From positions 286,974 to 350,973 of the forward strand of contig NZ_KB891854.1 of assembly GCF_000373585.1 (NCBI RefSeq): a stretch of 64,000 bases of DNA, written 5' to 3'. The notes below the pieces were generated by a model. That model was given only the letters and a program-made list of their open reading frames with translations, was not told where the DNA came from and did not search any database. The position numbers and the translations under genes are program-made. Source of the DNA: Streptomyces sp. MspMP-M5 (GTDB lineage Bacteria > Actinomycetota > Actinomycetes > Streptomycetales > Streptomycetaceae). Below, one piece after another: positions 51,580-60,210 of this stretch (position 1 is the stretch's first letter; each line of letters starts with the position of its first letter).

Positions 51580-53067
51580 TCAGGCGTGCGAGGCCGCGGC
51601 CGCCGGCCCGTCCGCGTCGGCGCCCTCCAGCTCGCGCTCGCTCGCGGCGACCGCCGCCGCCTCCGCCGCCAGGTCGAGGTTGCCGGTGAGCAGGCGGTAC
51701 AGGCCGCCGCCGACCAGCAGGCCGGGCACGAAGGACAGGTCAGCGCCGCCCAGCGCCTCGGCGACCGGGCCGGTGTAGAACGACGTGGCGAAGAACGGGA
51801 TCATCGCGACGAAGCCCGCGGCGTAGGCGGCGATGCCGCGCCAGGACCAGCGGCCGTAGATGCCGGACGGGTCGAAGATGGCGGTGACCGCATAGTGGCC
51901 GCGCCGCACCCAGTAGAAGTCGACGAGGTTGACCGCCGTCCACGGGATCAGGAAGTAGAGCATCATCAGCACGAAGGTGTTGAAGCTCGCCAGGTAGTTC
52001 TCCGGCAGCAGCATCGCCACGGTGAAGACGATCAGGCCGATGGCCACGATGCCGGCGATCCGGACCCGGACGGTCGGCTTGACCGCGCGGAAGGCGTCGA
52101 TCGCGCTGGTGGTGGTGAGCATCGCGCCGTAGGCGTTGACGGCCATGATGCCGACCAGGGCGACGGAGGAGACGACCACCGCGAAGGTGCCGAAGCCGGG
52201 GACGATCGCGTTGCCGACCTGGCGGACGGCGGTGATCGCGTCCGGGTGCGGCAGCGCCGAGGCGAGCAGGGCGCCCAGCGACATGAGCCAGGCGGCGGAG
52301 CCGGCCGCGCCCGCGTAGGTCCACCAGACGACCTTGCGCGCGGAGACGTCGCGGGGCAGGTAGCGGGAGTAGTCCGAGACGTAGACGGCGTAGCTGATCT
52401 GGTAGCCGGCCGCGGCGGAGAAGACGACCAGGAAGGACGTCCAGGAGCCGTGCGCGGCGTGCCCGGCGGCGGCCGCGGAGTGCGGGTCGAGCCGGCTCAG
52501 CGCGCCGACGGTCAGCACCCCGAAGACCGCGATCAGCACATAGGTGAGCCAGCGCTGGACGAGGTGCAGCAGGTCGTGGCCGACGACGGCGAGCAGGAGG
52601 GCGACGCCGATGATCAGGACGTACCAGAGGGTGGTGCCGCCGGGGAAGACGGTCCGCAGGCCCTGGGCGGCCAGCACGACGTTGAAGACGTTGAAGCCGA
52701 CGTAGACGAAGACCACGGCGGCGAACGGGACGATGGCGCCACGGATGCCGAACTGGGCCCGCGACTGGATCATCTGCGGCAGGCCCATCCGGGGGCCCTG
52801 GTTGGCGTGGAAGGCCATGAAGAAGGTGCCGAAGCAGGCGCCGAGGACGACGGCGGCCACGGAGGCGGGCAGGCCCAGGCCGAGGGCGGGGCCGAGGAAG
52901 CCGGTGACCATCGTGGTCAGCACGAAGTTGCCGGTGAACCAGAAGGGGCCCTGGTGCCACACCTTCCCGTGCCGTTCGCGGACGGGGACGTAGTCGATGG
53001 AGCGGACCTCGATGACGCGGGAGCCTCGCCCCTCGCGCGTGCCTTCCCTGGGTGCCGTGGGGTCCAT
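51580..53067 (-). CDS. NCS1-family purine/cytosine-type permease
   Basis: This 495-residue permease has 12 predicted helices and NCS1 features: the N-terminal DYVPVRERHGKVWHQGPFWF, then GPRMGLPQMIQSRAQFGIRG (about 91-110), AAGYQISYAVYVSDYSRYLP (about 221-240), and the late FYWVRRGHYAVTAIF. It transports a nucleobase or related compound (cytosine, allantoin, hydantoin) with Na+ or H+. ATG at 53067. Divergent from a PucR-type regulator, which supports a purine or pyrimidine role. Substrate not resolved. The C-terminus is Ala/Glu-rich. Confidence 0.9.
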   Translation of the reverse strand: MDPTAPREGTREGRGSRVIEVRSIDYVPVRERHGKVWHQGPFWFTGNFVLTTMVTGFLGPALGLGLPASVAAVVLGACFGTFFMAFHANQGPRMGLPQMIQSRAQFGIRGAIVPFAAVVFVYVGFNVFNVVLAAQGLRTVFPGGTTLWYVLIIGVALLLAVVGHDLLHLVQRWLTYVLIAVFGVLTVGALSRLDPHSAAAAGHAAHGSWTSFLVVFSAAAGYQISYAVYVSDYSRYLPRDVSARKVVWWTYAGAAGSAAWLMSLGALLASALPHPDAITAVRQVGNAIVPGFGTFAVVVSSVALVGIMAVNAYGAMLTTTSAIDAFRAVKPTVRVRIAGIVAIGLIVFTVAMLLPENYLASFNTFVLMMLYFLIPWTAVNLVDFYWVRRGHYAVTAIFDPSGIYGRWSWRGIAAYAAGFVAMIPFFATSFYTGPVAEALGGADLSFVPGLLVGGGLYRLLTGNLDLAAEAAAVAASERELEGADADGPAAAASHA

Positions 53068-53169
53068 GGTTACTCCTCGGGCGTGGCGACAGAGGGCGTG
53101 CGGGGGCCACCGCCGTGGGGTGGCGGTTTCCGCGGTGGTGTGAACCTAGGGGTCCGCCCCGCCGGTACT

Positions 53170-53183
53170 CGATCGCCCGATCG
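53170..53183. promoter_or_regulatory. CGATCG-CC-CGATCG repeat in the permease/PucR divergent gap
   Basis: Two CGATCG palindromes at 53170-53175 and 53178-53183 flank a CC centre. They lie 28 bases before the PucR-type start in a 144-base gap that must hold both promoters. A second imperfect inverted repeat (ATAGATAT 53192-53199, ATGTCTAT 53212-53219) overlaps the regulator's start codon. Both are candidate regulator sites. Confidence 0.45.
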
Positions 53184-53211
53184 TCCATCCAATAGATATG
53201 TGGTGGACACT

Positions 53212-54807
53212 ATGTCTATGCCGTTGCGTATCGCGGACCTGCTGGCCCGGCCCGACCTCCGTCTGGCGCTCACCTACGACGTGCCGCCCGAACTGCTCTC
53301 CCGCACCGTCGAGGCGGCCACCGTCTCCGATCTCCTGGTCCCGGGGAAGTGGCTGCAGGGCGGCGAGCTGCTGATGACGATCGGGCTGCTGCTGCCGAGG
53401 GAGCCGGCGGCCTGCCGGGACTACGTCCGGGACGTGGCCGGGGGCGGCGCGGCCTGCCTGGCGCTCGGGCTGGGGCAGGGGCTGCCGTATCAGGAGGCGC
53501 CGGAACCGCTGGTCACGGCGGCGAGGGAGGCGCGGCTGCCGCTGCTGACGGTGCCGGACGAGGTGCCGTTCATCGCGGTCACCAAGGCGGTCTTCGACGC
53601 CCGGGCCGCCGAGCAGCGGGAGGTGCTGCAGCGGGCGTTCGCGACCCAGCGGCGGCTGACCGCGGCCGCGGCGACCAGCGACGGGCTGCAGCCGATGCTG
53701 GCGGAGTGGACGGCGGCCACCGGGGTCGGCGCCACGGTCCTCGATCCGCTGGGGCGGCAGCTGGCGGCCGCCGGGCAGGAGCCGCCGACGCCGCCCGAGC
53801 AGGCCCGTGACCTGGTCGAACGGGTCGCCGCGCGGGGGCTGCGGGGCAGTGCGACCAGTACCGCCGGCGGCCGTCAGCTGGAGGTGCAGCCGCTCGGCGC
53901 CCGCCGGCTGCGGGGTCTGCTGCTGCTCGCCGGCCGCCCGGACGACGCCGCCCGCTCGGTGGTCCCCGGACTGATCTCGCTGCTCTCCCTGGAGCTGGAG
54001 CGGCGCCATCTGCGCGACGAGCCGGAGCGCCGCCGGCGGTCGGCACTGCTGTCGGAGCTGCTGGCGGACGAGGACCTGACGGCGGACCGGGCCCGGGACA
54101 TGCTGGCCTCGGTGGGGCTGTCCGCGGAGCGGGTGCGGGCGGTCGTGGTGGAGGTCGCGCCGGCCGCCGGGCCACCGGGTGCGGGCGGTGCCGCCCCGTC
54201 GGCCGGGCTGCCCGAGGGCGCGGCCCAGGAGACGGCGGCCGATCTGGCGCTGGCGATGCCCGGCGGGCTGGTGCGGGTGACCGGCGGGCCGGGTTCCGGG
54301 CCGGCGCCGGTGATCGAGGCGGTGGTCGGCGAGGAGCTGGACATCCACGCGGTGCTCGGCCGGTTCGCGCCGGGCTGCCCGGCGGGCATCGGACCGGCCA
54401 CCGCGCCGGACGCGGTCCGGGTGTCGCTGCGGCAGGCGACGGGTCTGCTGGCGGTCAGCCGGACCGCCGGGGCGCCCGTGGAGGCCCGGCAGAGCGAGGC
54501 CGCCCGGCTTCTGCTGGAGCTGGGCGACCGCCGGACGCTGCACGGCTACGCCGACACCGTCCTCGGCCCGCTGGACCTGGCCGACGGCGGTGAGGAGCTG
54601 ATCGCCACCCTCGCCGCCTGGCTGGAGACCGGCGGCGCCTGGGACGCCACCAGCCGCCGGCTCGGCGTCCACCGGCACACCGTGCGCAACCGCCTGGACA
54701 AGGCGATGGACCTCACCGGGCGCCGCCTCGACGACCCCGACGACCGCTTCGACCTGTGGCTGGCGACCCGTATCCGGCGCGGCGGCCGCTCCCCCGGCGG
54801 CCGTTGA
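53212..54807 (+). CDS. PucR-family transcriptional regulator
   Basis: The 531-residue protein has a PucR N-terminal domain (MPLRIADLLARPDLRL, ... LVPGKWLQGGELLMTIGLLL) and a C-terminal PucR_C HTH domain with GGAWDATSRRLGVHRHTVRNRL (about 482-503, split) and DLTGRRLDDPDDRFDLWLA. PucR proteins regulate purine catabolism and transport genes. It is divergent from the NCS1 permease, so it probably controls it. Two ATGs at 53212 and 53218 are possible; I took 53212. A Gly/Pro/Ala linker (about 324-344) divides the halves. Confidence 0.9.
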   Translation: MSMPLRIADLLARPDLRLALTYDVPPELLSRTVEAATVSDLLVPGKWLQGGELLMTIGLLLPREPAACRDYVRDVAGGGAACLALGLGQGLPYQEAPEPLVTAAREARLPLLTVPDEVPFIAVTKAVFDARAAEQREVLQRAFATQRRLTAAAATSDGLQPMLAEWTAATGVGATVLDPLGRQLAAAGQEPPTPPEQARDLVERVAARGLRGSATSTAGGRQLEVQPLGARRLRGLLLLAGRPDDAARSVVPGLISLLSLELERRHLRDEPERRRRSALLSELLADEDLTADRARDMLASVGLSAERVRAVVVEVAPAAGPPGAGGAAPSAGLPEGAAQETAADLALAMPGGLVRVTGGPGSGPAPVIEAVVGEELDIHAVLGRFAPGCPAGIGPATAPDAVRVSLRQATGLLAVSRTAGAPVEARQSEAARLLLELGDRRTLHGYADTVLGPLDLADGGEELIATLAAWLETGGAWDATSRRLGVHRHTVRNRLDKAMDLTGRRLDDPDDRFDLWLATRIRRGGRSPGGR

Positions 54808-54936
54808 CGACCGGGCGCACGGCTGCGCGCCGGTGGCCCGCCGCCCCGCTGCCCGGAGCCCGGCGGGCCCTCGGCAGAACCTCCTGATCACCGGCGGCGC
54901 TTCACCTTTCCCCCGGTCAGCGTCTTTACTGCTGAG

Positions 54937-55854
54937 GTGACCTACGAGATCCGCACCTTCGCCCCCGGCGCCGAGTACGCCACCGCCGGGCCGGCCCCCG
55001 CCTCGCGCGAGGGCCGGCTGGTGGCCGTCAGCGACCTGCACGTCCGGTACGACGAGAACCGCGACATCGTCGAGCAGTTACGGCCGGAGTCCGACGACGA
55101 CTGGCTGCTGGTCGCCGGCGACATCGGGGAACAGATCGACGACATCCGCTGGGCGCTGGGCCTGCTGAGCAGCCGGTTCGCCAAGGTGGTGTGGGTGCCC
55201 GGCAACCACGAACTGTGGACCCCCGCCAAGGACCCGGTCCAGCTGCGCGGGGTGGCGCGCTACCAGCATCTGCTGGAGATCTGCCGGGAGTTGGGGGTGG
55301 TGACGCCCGAGGACCCCTATCCCGTCTGGGAGGGCGCCGGCGGCCCGGTCGTCGTCGCGCCGCTCTTCCTGCTCTACGACTACTCCTTCCGCATGCCCGG
55401 CATGGCCTCCAAGGAGGAGGCCCTGAAGATCGCCGAGCAGGCCGGGGTCGTCTGCACCGACGAGTACTTCCTGCACCCCGACCCCTATCCGTCCCGCGAG
55501 GCGTGGTGCCGGGCCCGGGTGGCGGAGACCGAGGCCCGGCTCGCGGCGCTCCCGGAGGACCTGCCGACCGTCCTGATCAACCACTGGCCGCTGGTCCGCG
55601 AGCCCACCAGGCCGTTGTGGTACCCGGAGTTCGCCCTGTGGTGCGGGACGGAGGCCACGGCCGACTGGCCGCGCCGGTTCCGCGCCGCCACGGTGGTCTA
55701 CGGACATCTGCACATCCCGCGGTTGCTGCGGTGCGACGGAGTGCTCCACCAGGAGGTGTCGCTCGGCTACCCTCGCGAATGGCGGCGCCGCTCCGGCTCC
55801 CCCGGCCGCCCGGTCCAGATCCTGCCCCTCGCGACCACCGGAGTGCCCGCGTGA
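54937..55854 (+). CDS. Calcineurin-like metallophosphoesterase
   Basis: The 305-residue enzyme has dimetal phosphoesterase motifs: VAVSDLHVRYDENRD (about 29-43), LLVAGDIGEQ (about 57-66), VWVPGNHELW (near 85-94), LINHWPL (about 211-217) and VVYGHLHIPR (about 251-260). Substrate not known. The gene contains one TTA leucine codon at 55078-55080 (codon 48), read by the bldA tRNA in Streptomyces. It overlaps the PPTase gene by GTGA, a pair also found elsewhere in Streptomyces. Start GTG at 54937. Developmental control of both genes follows if the TTA is used. Confidence 0.9.
   Translation: MTYEIRTFAPGAEYATAGPAPASREGRLVAVSDLHVRYDENRDIVEQLRPESDDDWLLVAGDIGEQIDDIRWALGLLSSRFAKVVWVPGNHELWTPAKDPVQLRGVARYQHLLEICRELGVVTPEDPYPVWEGAGGPVVVAPLFLLYDYSFRMPGMASKEEALKIAEQAGVVCTDEYFLHPDPYPSREAWCRARVAETEARLAALPEDLPTVLINHWPLVREPTRPLWYPEFALWCGTEATADWPRRFRAATVVYGHLHIPRLLRCDGVLHQEVSLGYPREWRRRSGSPGRPVQILPLATTGVPA
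55078..55080 (+). promoter_or_regulatory. In-frame TTA (bldA) codon
   Basis: This leucine codon of the metallophosphoesterase gene is in frame (codon 48, between CAG and CGG). TTA is the rarest codon in Streptomyces and depends on the bldA tRNA. I noticed no other in-frame TTA among the genes scanned. Confidence 0.75.
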
Positions 55855-56516
55855 TCGAGAAGCTGCTGCCCGCACCGATATCCACCGCCGAGTCGTTCGC
55901 CGACGACCCCGTCTCGGAGATGTATCCCGAGGAGTTCGAGCTGGTCGCCAACGCGGTGCCCAACCGACAGCGGGAGTTCGGGACGGTGCGCAACTGCGCC
56001 CGCCGGGCCCTGGGGGCGTTCGGCATCGACCCGGCGCCGGTACTGCCCGGCCCCGGCCGCGCCCCGCGCTGGCCGGACGGGATCGTCGGCGCGATGACCC
56101 ACTGCACCGGCTACCGCGGCGCCGCGGTGGCCCGGGCCAGGGACGTCCGCTCCCTGGGCGTGGACGCCGAACCCCACGCCCCCATCGAGGACCCCGGGGT
56201 CGTCGACCTGGTGACGCTCCCCGAGGAGCGCGCCCAGATCGCCCAACTCGCCGTGCACCAGCCGGAGATCTGCTGGGCGCGGCTGATCTTCAGCGCCAAG
56301 GAGAGCGTCTACAAGGCGTGGTATCCGCTCACCGGCCGCTGGCTGGGCTTCGAGGACGCCCGCCTCACCCTCGACCCGACCGACGCCACCTTCACCGCCC
56401 GGCTGCTGGTGCCGGGCCCGGTGGTGGACGGCCACCGCCTTGACACGTTCAGCGGCCGGTGGCTGATCGGGGCGGGGCTGGTGATGACGGCGGTGACGGT
56501 GCCGGGAACGGCCTGA
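55851..56516 (+). CDS. Sfp-type 4'-phosphopantetheinyl transferase
   Basis: This 221-residue PPTase has the family motifs LGVDAEPHAP (about 103-112) and FSAKESVYKAWYPLTGRWLGF (split; near 147-166), with the Mg-binding Asp, Glu and Glu. An N-terminal region VPNRQREFGTVRNCARRAL matches Streptomyces Svp-type enzymes. It activates carrier proteins of polyketide, peptide and other secondary-metabolism enzymes by attaching the phosphopantetheine arm. The GTG at 55851 overlaps the phosphoesterase stop, so it is translated with it. A hairpin at 56519-56538 follows. Confidence 0.93.
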   Translation: MIEKLLPAPISTAESFADDPVSEMYPEEFELVANAVPNRQREFGTVRNCARRALGAFGIDPAPVLPGPGRAPRWPDGIVGAMTHCTGYRGAAVARARDVRSLGVDAEPHAPIEDPGVVDLVTLPEERAQIAQLAVHQPEICWARLIFSAKESVYKAWYPLTGRWLGFEDARLTLDPTDATFTARLLVPGPVVDGHRLDTFSGRWLIGAGLVMTAVTVPGTA

Positions 56517-56518
56517 CC

Positions 56519-56538
56519 GGCGGCCCGTATCGGCCGCC
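56519..56538 (+). terminator. Hairpin after the PPTase gene
   Basis: GGCGGCC (56519-56525) pairs with GGCCGCC (56532-56538), with a 6-base loop and a few pyrimidines downstream. It begins two bases after the stop codon. No T tract follows. The gap to 56798 otherwise contains tandem GATCGCATCC copies (56759-56778) near the next gene's promoter. Confidence 0.5.
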
Positions 56539-56758
56539 TCTCCCGCGCGGGGCATCCCTTGGACGGCCGCCGGAACTCTCCTGATACCCCGCGCTTCCCT
56601 GACGTCCATGCCCGCCGAGCGGGCTTCAGCGGCCGGCCCGCCGTCGCAGGCGGCCGGCCGCCACGGTCAGGGACCGCTACGAGACTCGGCGCGTCCCTGG
56701 GCGGCGGCGTCGTCTTTTCCATTAACCTCCACTAACCGTATGAAGTCGATCAATTACT

Positions 56759-56778
56759 GATCGCATCCGATCGCATCC
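56759..56778 (+). repeat. 10-bp direct repeat upstream of the secreted protein gene
   Basis: GATCGCATCC occurs at 56759-56768 and again at 56769-56778. It lies 21 bases before the start codon of the Gln-rich protein and may be an activator site or part of the promoter; TCAATT repeats flank it. Confidence 0.5.
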
Positions 56779-56798
56779 GGTCAATTTTCGGAGAAGAC

Positions 56799-57464
56799 AT
56801 GCGCAAGCTTCGCAAGGCTGCCGTCGTCGTAGCCGTTCTCGGCAGCGTCGGACTCCTCGGCGCCGGTACCTCCTACGCCGGCGTCGACGCGGGCGGCCAC
56901 TCCGGCCACCCCAAGCCGGGCCAGCAGACCACCCACCGGCAGCAGGCGAGCCACCACACCAGCCGACACCGGACCGCCCGCGGCACCGTCCGCCACCAGG
57001 AGAGCGGCAGCCGCATCGTCGTACAGCAGCAGCCGCCCCGCTACATCATCGTCCGGCAGCAGCCGAGCCGGACCATCATCGTCCGGCACCGGCCGAGCCG
57101 CAGCACCGTGATGCGGCAGCAGACGACCGTCATCAACGGCCAGCCGCAGCAGCAGGCCGCTCCCCAGCAGGCGGCTCCCGCCCAGCCGCAGCAGGCCGCC
57201 CCCGCCGCCCCCCAGCCGCAGCAGCAGGCACGCCCCCACACCGCCCCCCGGCAGCAGAGCAACCGCGGGCGCCACGAGGGCGGCCACGTCCTCGTCCTCC
57301 GGCAGAGCTCCGCGTGCGGGACGTACGACAAGAACGTCGACGTGTTCGGCGAGGTCGGGGTCGCCAACGGCTGGCTGCCGCTGCACCGGTGGCACGACCG
57401 GCGGGGCGACCAGCACGTCCGGATCGGCACGTCGATGGGGTGCAACAACGTCGCCCACCTGTAA
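56799..57464 (+). CDS. Gln/Pro-rich secreted protein with IIVRQQPSR-type repeats
   Basis: I do not recognise the family. The 221-residue precursor has a Sec signal (RKLRKAAVVVAVLGSVGLL, cleavage near TSYAG). The mature part is low-complexity: His/Gln/Arg/Ser, then repeats such as YIIVRQQPSRTIIVRHRPSR (about 86-105) and QQAAPQQAAPAQPQQAAPA. The last 50 residues look folded, with Cys in SACGTYDKNVDVFGE and SMGCNNVAHL, possibly a disulfide pair. RBS CGGAGAAG. It may be a cell-wall or aerial-surface protein, but that is a guess. It faces msrB across a strong terminator. Confidence 0.75.
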   Translation: MRKLRKAAVVVAVLGSVGLLGAGTSYAGVDAGGHSGHPKPGQQTTHRQQASHHTSRHRTARGTVRHQESGSRIVVQQQPPRYIIVRQQPSRTIIVRHRPSRSTVMRQQTTVINGQPQQQAAPQQAAPAQPQQAAPAAPQPQQQARPHTAPRQQSNRGRHEGGHVLVLRQSSACGTYDKNVDVFGEVGVANGWLPLHRWHDRRGDQHVRIGTSMGCNNVAHL

Positions 57465-57517
57465 CGCGCCGGCCCGAAGGGGCCCGCGGTGGACCCCTCC
57501 ACCCCCGTGAAACCCCG

Positions 57518-57551
57518 GATGCCCGCGCCCTGTCACCAGGGCGCGGGCATC
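57518..57551. terminator. Strong bidirectional terminator
   Basis: A perfect 15-bp stem pairs GATGCCCGCGCCCTG (57518-57532) with CAGGGCGCGGGCATC (57537-57551) around a four-base loop. It lies between the convergent secreted-protein gene and msrB. No T tract is present, as usual in this genus. Confidence 0.85.
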
Positions 57552-57558
57552 GGCATGC

Positions 57559-57966
57559 TCAGCCCGCGTCGGGCGTCAGCCGCAGCGAGATCGAGTTGAT
57601 GCAGTACCGCTGGTCCGTCGGCGTCGGATAGCCCTCGCCCTCGAAGACGTGGCCGAGGTGCGAGCCGCAGCGGGCACAGCGGACCTCGGTGCGGACCATG
57701 CCGTGACTGCGGTCCTCCAGGAGCTCGACGGCGCCGCTGTCCTTGGGGTCGAAGAACGACGGCCAGCCGCAGTGGCTCTCGAACTTGGTGTCGGAGCGGA
57801 ACAGCTCGGCGCCGCAGGCGCGGCAGGAGTAGACGCCGGTGGTTTTGGTGTCGGTGTACTCGCCGACGAAGGCGGGCTCGGTGCCGCCCTGGCGCAGGAC
57901 GTGGTACTCGGCCGGGGTCAGCTCGGCGCGCCACTGGTCGTCGGGCTTGTCGATCTCGTACGTCAT
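57559..57966 (-). CDS. msrB: Peptide-methionine (R)-S-oxide reductase
   Basis: The 135-residue enzyme has two zinc-binding CxxC pairs, [10 protein letters not shown] and [12 protein letters not shown], and the catalytic Cys in [12 protein letters not shown] (near 124). It reduces methionine-R-sulfoxide in proteins. The N-terminus is [23 protein letters not shown] at 57966; it lies 17 bases after the murC stop on the same strand, so it is probably transcribed with murC. Length is normal for MsrB. Confidence 0.94.
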   Translation of the reverse strand: MTYEIDKPDDQWRAELTPAEYHVLRQGGTEPAFVGEYTDTKTTGVYSCRACGAELFRSDTKFESHCGWPSFFDPKDSGAVELLEDRSHGMVRTEVRCARCGSHLGHVFEGEGYPTPTDQRYCINSISLRLTPDAG

Positions 57967-57983
57967 CGAGGGGCCTCCTCAGC

Positions 57984-59387
57984 TCATGCGCCCAGGCGGG
58001 ACAGGATGGCGGGGCCGAGGTCGGTCACATCGCCCGCGCCCATGGTGAGAACAAGGTCACCGGGCCGGGCCATTCCGGCGATCAGGTCCGGGATCGCGCT
58101 CTTGTCGGCCTCCGGGGTGACCTCGGCGCCGGCAGCCCGGGCGGCGTCGGTGATCAGGGCGCTGGTGACGCCGGGGATCGGGTCCTCGCGGGCCGGGTAG
58201 ATGTCCAGGACGACGGAGGCGTCGGCGAGGGCGAGCGCCTGGCCCATCTCGGTGCCCAGCTCCTGGGTGCGGGAGTAGAGGTGCGGCTGGAAGACCACGA
58301 GGATGCGGCCGCCGGTCTCCTCGGTGGCGCTGCGGATGGCCTCCAGGTCGGCGGTCATCTCGGTGGGGTGGTGGGCGTAGGAGTCGATGACCTGGACGCC
58401 GGCGGCCTCGCCCTTGAGCTGGAGGCGGCGCTTGACGCCGGTGTACTTGCCGAGGGCGTCGGCGAGCTGGTGCGGCGGGAGGTCGAGGGCGACGCCGGCG
58501 GCCAGGGCGGCGACGGCGTTGCTCGCGTAGTGCCGGCCGGGGACGGAGACGGTGAAGGTGAGGATCTTGCCGCTGGTGAGGGTGACGGTGACGTCGCTGG
58601 CCAGGCCGTGCGGGGTGATCTGGAGGATGCGGACGTCGGCGTCCTTGGCCTCGCCGTAGGTGACGATCTCGAGGTCGTCGCGGCCGGCGAGGCGGGCGGT
58701 CAGCTCGCGGGCGCCGGGGTGGTCGGCGGAGACGACCAGGGTGCCGCCGGGGCGGATGCGGTCGACGAAGGTCTCGAAGGACTCGTAGATCTCGTCCATC
58801 GAGGCGTAGTTGGCGTGGTGGTCCAGCTCGACGTTGAGGACGATGGCGACCTCGGGGGCGTACTTGTGGAAGCTGCGGTCGCTCTCGTCGGCCTCGGCGA
58901 CGAAGATCCGGCCGGTGCCGTGCTCGGCGTTGGAGCCGGGGGCGTCGAGATCGCCGCCGATGGCGTAGGACGGCTTGAGGCCGAGGGCGCCGAGGGAGAC
59001 GGCCAGCATCGACGTGGTGGTGGTCTTGCCGTGGGTGCCGGCGACGGCGATCGGGCGCAGGCCGTCCATGAGCGCGGCGAGGGCGTCGGAGCGGTGGACG
59101 ACGGGGATGCCGCGCTGCTGCGCGGCGGCCAGCTCGGGGTTGTCCGGGCGGATCGCGGAGGAGACCACGACGCAGCTGGCGCCGGCGGCGAGGTGCTCGG
59201 CGGCGTGCCCGATGTGGACGGTGGCGCCCAGCTCGCGCAGCGCCCCGGCCGTCGCGGAGTCCTTGGCGTCGCTGCCCGCCACCTCGGCGCCGCGCTGCGC
59301 GAGGATCTTCGCGATGCCCGACATGCCGGCGCCGCCGATGCCGATGAAGTGCGGCCGTTCCATCGAGGCTGGGATGGCGGGTGCCAT
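57984..59387 (-). CDS. murC: UDP-N-acetylmuramate-L-alanine ligase
   Basis: This 467-residue ligase has the MurC N-terminal UDP-binding GIGGAGMSGIAKILAQRG (about 14-31), ATP motif VAGTHGKTTTTSMLAVSLG (near 113-131), EADESDRSFHKYAPEVA (near 166-182), and a C-terminal ligase domain with DSYAHHPTEM (near 340) and GAGDVTDLGP. It adds L-Ala to UDP-MurNAc in the cytoplasm. Typical Streptomyces MurC length is about 460. ATG at 59387 after AGGGAG; msrB follows. It stands apart from the dcw cluster. Essential housekeeping gene. Confidence 0.94.
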   Translation of the reverse strand: MAPAIPASMERPHFIGIGGAGMSGIAKILAQRGAEVAGSDAKDSATAGALRELGATVHIGHAAEHLAAGASCVVVSSAIRPDNPELAAAQQRGIPVVHRSDALAALMDGLRPIAVAGTHGKTTTTSMLAVSLGALGLKPSYAIGGDLDAPGSNAEHGTGRIFVAEADESDRSFHKYAPEVAIVLNVELDHHANYASMDEIYESFETFVDRIRPGGTLVVSADHPGARELTARLAGRDDLEIVTYGEAKDADVRILQITPHGLASDVTVTLTSGKILTFTVSVPGRHYASNAVAALAAGVALDLPPHQLADALGKYTGVKRRLQLKGEAAGVQVIDSYAHHPTEMTADLEAIRSATEETGGRILVVFQPHLYSRTQELGTEMGQALALADASVVLDIYPAREDPIPGVTSALITDAARAAGAEVTPEADKSAIPDLIAGMARPGDLVLTMGAGDVTDLGPAILSRLGA

Positions 59388-59550
59388 GGATGGGTCTCCC
59401 TGATCGTCGAGCGGGCGTGCGGGTGGTGCTGGTCCTGCGGGTCGTGCCGGCCGCGCGTGGGGGCCGGCTGCCGACGATTCTCGCACCCGGCACCGACAGC
59501 GGGCGTCCGCGACCCCGCGGGGGTGCGCGTCCCGGCGCCCGGCGGGCCGC

Positions 59551-60210
59551 TCAGCGGCGGATCAGGCCCTGCGCGGTGGCGGCGGCGACCGCGGCGGTAC
59601 GGGAGTCGACGCCCAACTTTGAGTAAATGTGGACAAGGTGGGACTTCACGGTCGCCTGGCTGAGGAAGAGCCGCTTGCTGATCGCCGCGTTGGAGAGCCC
59701 GTCGGCGACGAGCTGGAGGACCTCAGTCTCGCGGCGGGAGAGCGCGGTGGCGGGTGTCCGCATCCGGTCCATCAGGCGCAGCGCGACGGTGGGGGCCAGC
59801 GCGGACTTCCCGGCCGCGGCGGCCCGCACCGCGGCGGCCAGCTCCTCCGGCGGGGCGTCCTTGAGGAGGTAGCCGGTGGCGCCGGCCTCGATGGCGGCGA
59901 GGATGTCGGCGTCGCTGTCGTAGGTGGTCAGGATCAGCACGCGGGGCGCACCGGGGCGCGCGGTGATCTCGGCGGTGGCCTGCGAGCCCAGCATCCGGCC
60001 GCCGAACTGGAGGTCCATGAGGACCACGTCGACGCCGAGCCGCCCGGCCAGTTCCACGGCCTCCTCGGCGCTGGGGACGTCGGCGGCGATCTCGAAGTCC
60101 GGCTCGGTCTCCAGGACGGCGCGCAGCCCGGCCCGTACGACGGGGTGGTCGTCGGCGAGCAGCAGGCGAACGGGCGCGGCAGACGCGGCAGACGCAACAG
60201 ACTCAGTCAC
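59551..60210 (-). CDS. NarL/LuxR-family response regulator
   Basis: The 219-residue protein has a receiver domain (LLLADDHPVVRAGLRAVLE near 19-37, phosphorylatable Asp in VVLMDLQFGG near residue 67, Lys in YLLKDAPPEEL) and a C-terminal LuxR HTH (LSRRETEVLQLVADGLSNAA, IYSKLGVDSRTAAVAAA). It is coupled to the sensor kinase gene by GTGA. It probably regulates the divergent ABC transporter through the direct repeats upstream. GTG at 60210. Codons for IYSKLG include unusually AT-rich ones (ATT, TCA, TTG). Confidence 0.92.
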   Translation of the reverse strand: MTESVASAASAAPVRLLLADDHPVVRAGLRAVLETEPDFEIAADVPSAEEAVELAGRLGVDVVLMDLQFGGRMLGSQATAEITARPGAPRVLILTTYDSDADILAAIEAGATGYLLKDAPPEELAAAVRAAAAGKSALAPTVALRLMDRMRTPATALSRRETEVLQLVADGLSNAAISKRLFLSQATVKSHLVHIYSKLGVDSRTAAVAAATAQGLIRR

